From Trifolium pratense (taxonomy: Eukaryota > Streptophyta > Magnoliopsida > Fabales > Fabaceae): a stretch of DNA of 64,000 nucleotides. Shown piece after piece: positions 1 through 9,832 of this stretch. The DNA lies in contig NC_060060.1 of assembly GCF_020283565.1 (NCBI RefSeq), forward strand, positions 63,225,257-63,289,256. Direction: 5' to 3'. The notes beneath the pieces are model-generated. The model saw nothing but the letters and a program-made list of their open reading frames with translations, did no database searches and had not been told where the DNA came from. A program made the position numbers and the translations under genes. Position 1 is the first letter of the stretch, and each line of letters begins with the position of its first letter.

Positions 1-1887
1 CCTTCCGCGTCAATTAAAGTTTCAAAGCGTAAAAGCAAGAAGACTAAAGGAGAATCGAGTAAAGCTTTTACAATGTCCGAGCTTCACACTGATCCACTTC
101 CTTCAAGTGATGCTGCAACACATGTCGCTAGTGCCACCGTTGAGAATGTTGAGACATCCGGTAAGATTCCTATTAATTTAGGTCGTAATACACCAAAATC
201 TGATAAAACCCTAGGTGTAGAGACCCCTGCTATATCTGGAAATTTGGGGAAAAGTATTCCTAACTCCCCTGTTGCTGTTGATACTAATGTTGGTGCTTCC
301 ACTGAGACCAATAATGATGTTGCTGACGAGTCCACTAAGAAAACTGCTTCTGAGACTCATGTTGCGCCAAGTGTTGCAACACATGGCGCTGCGCCAAATG
401 TGGTGCCAGATGTTACCACATCTTTGGCACAAGAAAATTTGGAGGACTATTCTGAGTCTGATGAGAGTCCCCCACCTAAGGATGCTGATAAAGAAACTGT
501 TCCTGACAAGGTTGTCAATGATGATCCTGATGTTGTAGTTGTAAATGAAACCACTGTTAGTGATAAGGCTATTCCTGCACATTCTGAAGCTAGTGTGGCT
601 AGGAGGACTAGAAGTAGGGCTGGTAAAGGTGTAGAGACGGCTAATACACCTGTCCAAACACCCAAATCCTCTAAGGCTAGAAAAGATACTGGTAAAAAGC
701 CTCTTTATGGACCTCCCAAACCTGTCAGTAAGGTGGTTCCTAGGACTGAAACTAAGAAAAGGAAAGCTCCACCAAATAGTGATTCTGATTTTGAGCCAGA
801 GACAGATGTTGCTGCATCTGGCAGCACATCTAGGAAGAGTGTAGGAAGAAAGAAGATCCCTCAATCTGTTCCCTATGCTCCTTTAGATAATGTCTCGTTC
901 CATCTAGAAAATGGGTCTGCAAGATGGAAATTTGTATATCATAGGAGGCTGGCTCTGGAAAGGAATTTGAAGAATGATATTCTTGAATGTCCAAGTGTTG
1001 TTGAAGCTCTTGAGTATGCTGGTTTGATGAAAACTGTTGTGGGTTTGGACAAGTGCTATGACAGGCTTGTCAAAGAGTTTTTGATAAATGTTGCTGACAA
1101 CTGTAATGATCCAGCAAGTCCTGAATACAGGCAGGTATTTGTTCGTGGTAAATGTGTTAAGTTCTCACCAACTGTGATCAACCAATATTTACAAAGAAAT
1201 TCTGATGAAGTGGCTCCTCTAAAAGTCACAGACAATGAGGTCTGCAAGGTCCTCACTGGTGGAAGAATAAAGGTATGGCCAAGCAAGGCTAAGTTGGCTG
1301 CAACTTCTCTCTCTCCATTTTATGCTGTTTTGAATAGGATAGCTGCACACAATTGGGTGCCTACAACCCATTCAGGTGATGTGGCCAGAGGGTTGGGAAA
1401 GTTTATCTATGCTGTGGGTACCAAGGCCAACTTTGATTATGGATCTTATTTCTTTCAAGAAACTTTAAGCCATGCTTTGACCTATGCTGTTGAGAAGCCA
1501 GTTGCTCTCCCTACTCTGCTATGCAATATCATCCTTGAGCAACACCCAGATATACTAAGAAGTACTGATGTTCCTTGTAAAAGGAAAGGGGTGTTGGTTA
1601 TTGAGCAGAGACTGCTGGATGGGACAAATGCTGCAGCAGGTGTTGGCACATCTGTCCAGGCTGGTGTACTTTCAAGGAAGCAGATGATTGTTGATCTTAC
1701 TGAGACTAGAAGAGCCCTTGAGGCAAGAAAATTGAAAATTGATCGTGTGATTGAGGCACTGAAGGCTGAGGAGGCTGCTGAGACTGTTGAGGGTGAGCCC
1801 AATGGACAAGAAGGAGAAGTAACTAGTGACTCTGAGGATGGCTCTGAGGATGTGATGGAGGACTCTGATGAAAGTTCTTCAATATGA
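1..1887 (+). CDS. Sirevirus env-position protein (putative plant transposon protein family), 5'-partial
   Basis: The frame is open from base 1, so the first ATG at 73 need not be the start; the gene probably begins upstream. At least 628 codons are visible. Order: a basic patch (KRKSKKTK) in the 24 codons before the first ATG; a long Ser/Thr/Val/Asp-rich low-complexity region to about residue 270, containing further basic clusters (RRTRSRAGK, KKRKAPP, RKSVGRKK); a folded region from about residue 295 to 520 with W/Y-rich motifs such as ARWKFVYHRR and FGSYFFQE-like GSYFFQETLSHAL, typical of the legume 'putative plant transposon protein' or 'envelope-like' family; and a Glu/Asp/Ser-rich tail ending at the stop. 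I see no signal peptide or membrane span in the visible part. The envelope label rests on position only. The basic clusters suggest a nuclear or nucleic-acid-binding role, which is inference. Confidence 0.8.
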   Translation, partial: PSASIKVSKRKSKKTKGESSKAFTMSELHTDPLPSSDAATHVASATVENVETSGKIPINLGRNTPKSDKTLGVETPAISGNLGKSIPNSPVAVDTNVGASTETNNDVADESTKKTASETHVAPSVATHGAAPNVVPDVTTSLAQENLEDYSESDESPPPKDADKETVPDKVVNDDPDVVVVNETTVSDKAIPAHSEASVARRTRSRAGKGVETANTPVQTPKSSKARKDTGKKPLYGPPKPVSKVVPRTETKKRKAPPNSDSDFEPETDVAASGSTSRKSVGRKKIPQSVPYAPLDNVSFHLENGSARWKFVYHRRLALERNLKNDILECPSVVEALEYAGLMKTVVGLDKCYDRLVKEFLINVADNCNDPASPEYRQVFVRGKCVKFSPTVINQYLQRNSDEVAPLKVTDNEVCKVLTGGRIKVWPSKAKLAATSLSPFYAVLNRIAAHNWVPTTHSGDVARGLGKFIYAVGTKANFDYGSYFFQETLSHALTYAVEKPVALPTLLCNIILEQHPDILRSTDVPCKRKGVLVIEQRLLDGTNAAAGVGTSVQAGVLSRKQMIVDLTETRRALEARKLKIDRVIEALKAEEAAETVEGEPNGQEGEVTSDSEDGSEDVMEDSDESSSI

Positions 1888-2362
1888 TTTCTGATGTTTT
1901 CTTATATTTGTTTCTGATGTAATTTTGGTGTTTCTTTTGTTGTTCCTTTATGGGCAAGGCCCTGGATTTCTAGCACCTGTGTGTGCTCTATGGTCTGTAA
2001 TAAATGCACCCTGACACTTCTATTGTCTGCTACTCTACATATTTCCTATGCATGATGTTTGTCAAAATTGTGGCTAAAAAGGGGGAGTAGTGTGTGTGAG
2101 TGTGACAAGTGTGTGGACAGATGTTCTCACATCTGGTGACTATTTTTGTGCTAATGTTCGTATGCTCGTATTGAGGGGGAGTGTGAGCAATATGCATGTA
2201 TTGAGGGGGAGTAGTGAATATTCTTTCTCTATCTGGTGTGTGTATGCATGAATTCAGGTGGAGTGCGAGTGATATTATCTCTTGATCGCCTGAATGTATT
2301 TGATGACAAATGTTGTGCCAAGTGTTATGGCACCTGACTAATGAGTCCACTATCCACTATGA

Positions 2363-2499
2363 CTGAGAATTTATTTTTCTCAGATGTTTATGGGAATTTA
2401 TTTTTCCCTGTTGTTCTTATGATGTATGGATGCGCGTTAAACTATTAGGAGTTTATTTCTCCTACTTCTTAACATCTACTATGGGAGTTTATTTCTCCC
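2363..2499 (+). repeat. Four hairpins with an identical TTTATTT loop and different stems
   Basis: Seen directly: CTGAGAA/TTCTCAG at 2363-2383; GGGAA/TTCCC at 2392-2408; TAGGAG/CTCCTA at 2446-2464; GGGAG/CTCCC at 2483-2499. Each pair flanks exactly TTTATTT. Every stem pairs perfectly although the four stems differ in sequence. Confidence 0.85.
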
Positions 2500-2689
2500 T
2501 TGTGTTGTTCCATGAGGCTAGTTGTTTTATTCCGCTGTTGCATTGCCTCTGATGCTACTTACCTCTCTTGGAAGTAGTTTTATTATGTGTTACTTTCTTT
2601 CCTAGTTGTGTGATCGTGTTGACTCGAAGGAAAGGTAATACTGTATCTCTCTATAAACTGGTCTAATATTGTTTTAGCCAAAATTTGCC

Positions 2690-2701
2690 AAAGGGGGAGA
2701 T
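2690..2701 (+). promoter_or_regulatory. Polypurine tract of element E
   Basis: AAAGGGGGAGAT lies immediately before the LTR's TGTTGGG. This is the plus-strand priming site of the element. Confidence 0.85.
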
Positions 2702-3742
2702 TGTTGGGTTTTTGTATATTGGCTACATTTTGCAAAAACATATTTTAGCCAAGTGTTGAGACAAATGTGCTGACCCCAAGTGTTGTGACAAATGTTGGTA
2801 CACTTTGGAACAACACCTGACTCTGTATCTGTGCGCGCCAGCTAGCGGGTTTAAATTTCTACTCAATCTTTTGAAGATCTGTTTGAAGAATTGTTTCAAG
2901 GTTTCTTACAGAGGAAGGCGCACGTGTTTAATGTGTTTCATGAGGCAGCCAAACCCTAGTTTTATTTTCCAAAGGAATTATATTTTTGGAAAATATATTT
3001 TTGCGTTTCAAAAATATAACTATTGTTTTCAAAAATATATCACAGCTGCCGCAATTCTAGAAGCCCTAATTTTGTCTTGAAGCCCAAGTCGTTCTACTAC
3101 TATAAATACGAAGGCAAGCATATGGTTTCAAGCATCTAAAATCGAGTCTTACAAAGCGTGTGTTTTAGGGATTTTAGAGTGTTAATTGTGAGCCTTTCTT
3201 GTGTCTCATTGATGCAAGCTTAGGACCTGAGTGTTATTGAGTTGTAAGTGTGAACTTCTCCTAAGCTTTGAAGTACGGAGATTGTTCTATTGTGTTGTAT
3301 GGTTTACTCGCAAGCTTTTAAGCAAGAGTGAATCCTAGTTTCTTAGGAGTGTGTCTCCACCTGTTGTGATTGTGGAATTGAATAGCAACGCTGTCTGTGT
3401 TGCTAAGGTGGGAATTGGGACGGGGTCTCATATCTAGGAGTTCCTAGGTAGAAGCGTCATTGGGTAGTGATTAAGTGAGAAGTTGTAAACGGGTGAGTTT
3501 AGCTTCGAAGTAATACTGCTGATAGTGGACTTCATTCCTGGATTGGTATCCCCCAGAGTAGGCTTTAGGCTGAACTGGGTTAACAACTCTTGTGTGTTAT
3601 TTACTTTACTGTCTGTATTGTTTTTATGTTATTTGCTCTGTTTATAGACAAGTGTTGGCGCACCGGTAACAACATCTGTCTACAACAGACAAGTGTTGAT
3701 ACACCTTGATCAACACCTGTCCACTGTGTGCCAGAAATTTCA
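2702..3742 (+). repeat. 3' LTR of Sirevirus element E
   Basis: The LTR is 1041 bp, starts TGTTGGG and ends TTTCA. A good TATA box (TATAAATA, 3101-3108) marks the U3 promoter; transcription would start about 30 bp later. Copies of ACAAGTGTTG and its complement CAACACYTGT occur at both ends (2750-2820 and 3650-3720), several arranged as inverted pairs. This fits the palindromic repeats described in Sirevirus LTRs. Confidence 0.85.
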
Positions 3743-3969
3743 GAGTCTTTATGGCTTTTGATATTTATTTGTAAAACTATACCTTTTGATAAAGAGGATT
3801 ATTTTGTATAAACACTGTTTTTACTAATTAATTACATTTGTATTATTTTGGTAGAGAAGTGTAATACTCGAACCGATATTAAATAAATTAAATGTGATTT
3901 TCCGTTGCGTATTTTGAAAAAGATTTTACTAAAGGTAGAAATATATAAATAATGGGTTTGGGTGTTACA
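3743..3969 (+). repeat. 5' LTR of element A, last 227 bp
   Basis: It matches 11771-11998 almost base for base and ends GGGTGTTACA next to the PBS. The rest of this LTR lies left of Sirevirus E, beyond the window. Confidence 0.9.
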
Positions 3970-3971
3970 AT

Positions 3972-3983
3972 TGGTATCAGAGC
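3972..3983 (+). promoter_or_regulatory. Primer-binding site of element A (tRNA-iMet)
   Basis: TGGTATCAGAGC, complementary to the 3' end of plant initiator tRNA-Met, starts two bases after the LTR end. Confidence 0.9.
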
Positions 3984-4283
3984 CCCGTTGTCTTTGGACT
4001 GTGTGGGTTATGTGTCGATCAGAGCAGGTCTGTGCAGTCAGACCAAGTGAGTATTGTGTGTCAGTCGTGTTTGTCTAACAATTTTGTTGTGTTTGTTTTG
4101 TGAAATCACTTATGTTGTTCATTTAGGAACTATGAGTGGTGTGAATTGGATTAATCGATCCATTCTTTTGTTGAGTAATGGTGTGAGTGCTATACTTCTA
4201 TGTTTATAATAGTTGTATATGCTTAGAGTTTAACCTTTTTGTAGTTTAAACTTGATGGATTGATGCTTATTGCTAATTGTTGA

Positions 4284-4341
4284 TGAACCGGCATGATGTA
4301 AAACTGCATGTGACGATCCGGCATGATATAAAACTGCATGT
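4284..4341 (+). repeat. 30-bp tandem repeat in the leader of element A, two copies
   Basis: The unit CCGGCATGATRTAAAACTGC plus ATGTGACGAT occurs twice at a 30-bp period. Element B has three copies (33803-33894) and D has two plus a partial one (58496-58567). Confidence 0.85.
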
Positions 4342-5495
4342 GGTAATGATTTGAAATAATTTTAAAAGAAAAACTAATATTATTTCGTGAAGATTTTGGT
4401 GAAAATAAAGAGTTATTTTCTTTTGAATAAGTGAAAATTAAATTTTCAAGATAGTGAGAAGAGTAGGATGTTAGTGAATCCTAGTGTGTGTTGTTATATG
4501 GTTGTTTATAACATGTGTTAGATGATTACTAGGAACTTGAATTACTATGCGTTTTATGAGTAAAAACATGAAGATCTCATAATTCTATGTTATGATTGTT
4601 GATGCATGATTCTAATTGTACTTTCAAGTCTATAATGATGTCATATGCTTGAAGTTTTGAATTTTGTGGATCGGTGAGTCGAGAAAATGAGATTTTAGTG
4701 GGCGTAAGTTCAAAACCGTAGCAGAGCACCCTGATTTTTGGATGTGCTCGCTAGGCGAAGAATGAACCTCGCTGAGTCTCGCTAAGTCTTGCTAAATCCT
4801 GTGAATGTTTTTGACTTGTCTTGCCGGGAGCTCGCTAGCTTTTGCTAAGCGAGGGAGCCAGACAAGAAATTTATTTTGTTGATGTCTTCTCCTAAGTTGA
4901 TTGGATGTGAGATTCTTGTTTTCTTGTGTTTGTTAGGACTAGAATAAATGTGAATATGAATTATTGCTATGCAATATTCATTTTCTTGTGTTGTTTTGAT
5001 TTCCTAACTTTGAAAAGTGAGGGAAGTATAGGTTACTTGGATGCTTGCATGATTTTGTGTAAGTGTTTAGGTATCGTGGGTTAGGTTTTGTCCCTTGTAT
5101 GCGACATGCGTGTAAACGATGTCGATACTAGTTTCTTATTAGGAAGAATATGTTTAGAGACGATAGAACCGTTAGGTGTGAGCACCGGAAGTTCTAGTGG
5201 AAGAGTACGAGTGAGTTTGAGGTAAGTGGGGGAGAAGGTTATATCCCTCCGAGATGTTTTGAACGTGAGAAGATGAGATGAGTAGAGATGTTCTTGAAGC
5301 GGAATATTCAGGAATGGGTGACGTTGTTCGAAGTGGAATGAATGGGAGCAACAAGTTGTGAGAAACTACTAGAAGAGAAGTTGTCAGACCAAGTGTTTCG
5401 CCGTAGGGGCGTTAGTGAGATTGGTTAAGTAAGATGAAGAGCATTTGGGACGATCGATGATTGTGTGTTGCACTAAAAGTATGAAGGCGTCATTT

Positions 5496-6060
5496 TGTGG
5501 ACCAAAGTTTAAGTACCTATTTGATCGGAAGGAGTCGAATATGAGGAAGAGGGAGTGATTAGGATTCTTGAGAGGTGATGATTTTGAAGTAAGTTGTCAT
5601 CCAAGTGGATCGGATGTTGTAGCGGATGCTTGAGTAAGAAGTTTTACGCGAGTCGAGCATATGGTAGTAGGTTGAATTGGTTGAACAATTTGGAGTTCTG
5701 AGTCTAGTGCGTGAAGTGATTTCCAGAAGAGATTTGAGAAGCTTAGAGAAAGAGATGTGAAGATTAGTGAACCGTTGGTGTTAATTAATCGATGAAGGGA
5801 AGCAGGTTTTAAAGTAGATGAGAATGGAATTAAGAGGCATTGTGATAGGATGAGTATGATTGTTGAATCATTGAAAGTAAGGATCATATGAATAATCGAG
5901 TTTATTCGAAGATGGAAGTAGGATAACAATTCGAAAGATTTTGTGAGAGGCTTGTCGAAGAGAAATAATTGGATTTGGATAATGACCGGACAATTAGTGT
6001 CGCATGTCGAGCGAGATCATAAATTCTTGGAGGTTGAGATGAAGCTAAGTGAGTAGTAAC
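5496..6060 (+). pseudogene. Degraded chromoviral RNase H-integrase region
   Basis: Translation with stops and frameshifts gives PKFKYLFDRKESNMR at 5503-5547, matching the chromoviral RNase H signature KSLKYLFDQKELNMR. It is followed by a D/NVVADA-like stretch (DVVADA, ~5611-5630), the end of RNase H. At 5737-5830 lies a decayed copy of the linker that reads SEPLVLINQGREVSFKVDEN in element B. Around 5950-6050 FVRGLS...IWIM...L resembles the integrase core entry (FVSGLP...IWVIVDRLTK). A TGA replaces a sense codon at about 5793 here and in D. Family assignment rests on these motifs; no enzyme can be made from this copy. Confidence 0.7.
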
Positions 6061-8366
6061 GTGTTAGAATGATTAGAAATAAGAAAGTTAGCCATTGAAG
6101 AACGTGCAGAGAATGAGTATATGAGGTCATGTTGGAAGTGACTTGTGCTAGGTGAGAATTTGCGAAAAGGATTACCGCACATGTGAGTAGATGTTGTGTT
6201 TGAGCACATATAGTGAGGAGTTGAAGGCGATGCCTAAGGTAAGTGTCGGAGAACATTTTGTAGTGCCCACAAGATAAGAGTGAGTAAGTATTTACTAGGA
6301 ATTTGGATTTATGGAATAGGAAAGTCGGTGGAGACTAGTGTTGTTAGATGCATCGTGGATGTTGATGTAGTATGGTCATAATCGGTGACAATGAAGTAAA
6401 GGATTTTAAATTGTTTCATCATGGATGATGGAACGGTAGTGATTTGGTGTATAACTTAAAGTGTATTTTTGGACGAGAATTTTTGGAAATTTTCTAGAGA
6501 TGTCATACTGGGAGTAGACAAGGAATCATTAGTAAGAATACTAAGACAAGAGTCGATTAGAATTTGATGGATAGAATTAGATTGTATGACGAGTATTGGA
6601 GTTTTTGAAGATTAAATTCAAGAGTTTGATTTTGGTATCGAATGTACTAAGGAGAAGTTTAAAGATAGCTATCCATAGAGAGATGATGATTAGTAGAGGT
6701 TAGAATTGAATAAGAAACCGATGGGTGAATAAACAGAGGAGAAAAGTATGCTTGTTGCAATGCAAGATGATGGGGAACATGGATAGATGGATTGTGGGCG
6801 AATTGAAGATGTCGTTTGAAACTAATGAGATAGAAGTTATGATGGTTTGGTGAACCAATTTTAGGCGGTAGCCTAATTTTGAAGTAGTGAATTGCAAGGG
6901 ATTAAGGAGAAGTGGTATTGGAAAATGTTTGCGTTAAAGAATGTAAATATTGGTTAAGAGATTACTTGGGAATAGAATAGTCGTATCAAGATTCGACTCA
7001 ATGATTGGAGATATATAAGAAAAGGAATTTGACGGTTAGAGACGGTAGTTTTTAGCATGTGTCAATGAAGTTTGAGAATGTTGGTCATCAAGTGATTGTT
7101 GGAATTGAAATATCGAGTGATAAGTTGGAATAAAATTCGAATATGAATAAGTGATGTAGCACAGTTAAGTGATTCATGAGGGAATCAAAGATTTATGAGA
7201 ATTATGGAGTTGTGGAAGTATTCCACGGAAGTATCTTTCCGAGTAAGTTCGATTGGTTGTACCTATTTTGGGGGTAATGTTGTGAGGTCGTAGAATGAGA
7301 ATCTATGGATGTTTCGTACGAAGTGGATGTTTTAGCGGTTTGATTAGAATGGTTTGTGCCGATATCATGATTGTTGAATATCTATCGACAAATTGAGGAA
7401 CTGGCCATCCTTGATCTCTTGTTGATAAATAGACAAAAATTGTGTTGGATGGGATAAACTAATTTTGTCAAACTTGGTAATGTGTAGTGTTTTGAGCGTT
7501 TCGTTGGAGGGTCGGATACAGGAGTTATCCGGAGTTGTTTTAGTAGCGTAATTTTCGAGGGCGAAAATCTTTTAAGTGGGGGAGTGTAACGACCCAAATT
7601 TATTATTCACTATTTAAGTGTTTAATTATTTGGTGACGTGGCTTTTAAGTAAGATAGTAACTTTAAGTTATTTATCGAGTACTTTAGTTATTAAGCGAGT
7701 AGAGTGAGTTAACGTGTTATTGGGCAAAGCAATTGGGCTTGAGGCCCAATGGGCCTTATGGACTTGTGAGGAGGGCGCCATATGGCCAAGGGGAAGAGAG
7801 GGAACATTTCATTTTTCTTGTTCTTGAGAAAGCTAGAGAGAAGGGAGAGCAAGAGGAGAGCTAGGGCAAGAGCTTGGAGGGGAGATTCGAGGAGCAATCT
7901 TCGGGAGTTCGTCGATCTAAGGTAAGAGAGTAGATTTCATATTCGTGGGTGATACGAGGAAGGGGAGAATGTCGATTTCTCCTCACCCGAACTTCCTCCA
8001 CCCCATTTTCGTTTTAGCTTAGAACGGATTTTCTTGATAGAAATCGTTCCTAAGGTTCTTAATATGTTTAACATGCTTTTAACATGATTAATGAACGAAA
8101 ATAATGGTTAAAAACGAGTTTATGAAAGATTAAACTCAAGAACTTTGTGTTCTTGAGAGTTTTGATGAAAAAGTGTTCAATCTTTACTTTTTCGATGTTT
8201 ATGATGTAGATCTGAGAAATGAACTGTCCTTTTGTGTTTATCCATGTTTGTTATGCTTGAATACAAACTCTTTTGGGATTTATAACATGAAAAATGGGAT
8301 TTTTGGGTGATTTGGTGTGGAAAACGCAGGTTTTGAACTGTCCTGACAGGAGACACTCGCCAAGCC

Positions 8367-8569
8367 TTCGCTCAGCGAACGTGTGGCGAACAGCTCGCCA
8401 CAGCTCGCTGCAGCTCGCCACGAGCAGGTGTCTTCCTGGCGTTGTTCGCTTAGGCTCGCTGAGCCTTCGCTCAGCGAATAGTTCGCTGAAGCTCGCCAAT
8501 GCTCGCCATGAGCAGGTGACTTCCTGGTGAGGTTCGCCATGTCTCGCTGAGCCTTCGCTCAGCGAAGGC
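8367..8569 (+). repeat. TTCGCTCAGCGAA palindromes in a CTCGCC-rich block
   Basis: Three perfect 13-bp palindromes at 8367-8379, 8466-8478 and 8554-8566, the last extended to 19 bp (8551-8569). They sit among many GCTCGC/TTCGC half sites. One copy lies at the corresponding place of the A 3' LTR (~10664-10676). Confidence 0.85.
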
Positions 8570-8764
8570 CTCTGTGACAACAATTTTTGTTGATGAATGT
8601 AAGTGTAATTAGACACTTGTAACATGTGATTAGGGTATTCTAACATACAATTAGGTGTTTATAACCATGATTAATTATATTGTGATGATAATTGTTGATT
8701 ATATGTGTGGAATATAATTGTTGTTGATTGTGTTGATGATGTTTGTTTAAATGTCAAAAGAAGT

Positions 8765-9087
8765 ATATTAAGGTGTTAATCAACTTAATAAAGAAGGATA
8801 TTAGGATTATGTTATTCTAATAAAGAAGGATATCGAATTATGTTATTCGATAAAGACGTATATTAAGGTATAGTGTTATCTTAATAAAGACGGAATGTTG
8901 GATAGTGTTCCACATTTATAAATGACGAGCTTAATGCTAATTAAAATGATTGTGAGTGAATTCATGAAAAACATATACATGCATTCATGAATTGTTGTTG
9001 TATATTGGATATTCCAATAAAGACGGATATCGGATTATATTTATCCGATAAAGACGAATATTAGAGGTGAGATACTCTAATAAAGAC
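8765..9087 (+). repeat. Hairpin ladder in the solo LTR
   Basis: A run of short inverted repeats joined by AAGAAGGA/AAGACG spacers: stems TATTAAG/CTTAATA, TATTAGGAT/ATTCTAATA, TATCGAAT/ATTCGATA (an extra rung not seen in the other LTRs), TATTAAG/CTTAATA, TATTGGA/TCCAATA, TATCGGAT/ATCCGATA and TATTAGAG/CTCTAATA. Confidence 0.85.
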
Positions 9088-9832
9088 GATGGTACCACAT
9101 GCATTAGATATGTCTAGGGGACATAGCATGAAGATTGTGGCATTAGATTGCATTAGGATATGTGTACATTATTTGATATTTGATATGTGACACATATGTT
9201 TGGAATTTGTGATAATTGTGTATGTGTGTTAGACTTGATGTAGGTGTTGATTGTCCGATGATTTTTAAATGTAATTGGCTTCAATATCTTGTGAATTATG
9301 ATTGATATTTGGTTATAACCTTTTGTAGCTTATAATTGAATGAGATTGATGATGTATGCTTATAAATGAAGTATATGCATGATATATGAATATGCATGAA
9401 TGTTGATGAAGTGTTTAAGTATAAGTTTACTTACACTTGTATATTTTGAGTATGTTGTCTAACTCTCTTTTATGTGTTATGTGCTGGACCGTCGGGGTCC
9501 CAGATTTTACAAGATATGTGTGTTTCGTTGTTCGAGTCTTTGGTGAAGCTCCTCTCTGATTGTGACACGGGAAAGAGGGTTGTATATAGTATATAGAGTC
9601 ATTCATGACTCATGTATTTAGATTGGAAAAATGTATCTTTTATAAGGAAATTTATATTGTATAAAACGAGTTTTTATTAAATAATCATGTTAGTATTATT
9701 TTGTAAAGAGGAGTGTAATACCTAGAACTAATATTCTATAACTTAAATTGCAATTTTCCGTTGCGTATTTTGAAAAAGATTTAATAAAGGTAGAATTATT
9801 AAAATAATGGGTTCGGGTGTTACAGGGAGAGT

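Larger units (their letters stand above)
1888..2701 (+). other. Sirevirus 3' non-coding region with repeated purine tracts and hairpins
   Basis: No ORF of note. It holds a series of G-rich purine tracts resembling the PPT: AAAAAGGGGGAGTAGTG near 2077, TTGAGGGGGAGTGTGAG near 2173 and TTGAGGGGGAGTAGTG near 2200, before the true PPT at 2690. Multiple PPT-like copies upstream of the 3' LTR are a known Sirevirus trait. The four hairpins at 2363-2499 are listed separately. Confidence 0.7.
1..3742 (+). mobile_element. Sirevirus-type Ty1/copia retrotransposon (element E), 3' end only
   Basis: Seen: an env-position ORF, then non-coding DNA with several G-rich purine tracts, then a TG...CA LTR directly preceded by AAAGGGGGAGA. 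This order is that of SIRE1-like elements, in which an extra ORF lies between pol and the 3' LTR. gag, pol and the 5' LTR lie upstream of the window. The 3' LTR ends inside the LTR of another element: the sequence resuming at 3743 matches the uninterrupted copy at about 11771. The right target duplication is therefore probably GAGTC (3743-3747); its partner is outside the window. Confidence 0.85.
3984..7579 (+). other. Interior of element A: leader and decayed pol, no intact ORF
   Basis: The first ~1.5 kb is leader-like non-coding DNA with the 30-bp repeat at 4284 and CTCGCT-rich short palindromes near 4745-4855. The rest is decayed chromoviral pol. The last ~1.3 kb before the PPT (to 7579) contains stops in all frames. 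I found no recognisable gag zinc knuckle, protease or RT catalytic box. Elements B and D have the same interior, D with two extra deletions. Confidence 0.7.
7585..9824 (+). mobile_element. Solo LTR inserted in the polypurine tract of element A
   Basis: The 2240-bp LTR starts TGTAACGACC and ends GGGTGTTACA. It is flanked by GGGAG on both sides (7580-7584 and 9825-9829). Removing it with one TSD copy leaves a purine tract identical to that of element D (AAGTGGGGGAGAGT) joined to A's 3' LTR at 9833. Its sequence diverges strongly from A's own LTRs near the 3' end, so it is a different subfamily and not a duplicated LTR of A. Confidence 0.88.

Noticed and set aside
8251..8646. 131-codon minus-strand ORF
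   Set aside because: It spans the CTCGCC palindrome block of an LTR; repetitive Ser/Arg/Glu coding is a by-product of the repeat.
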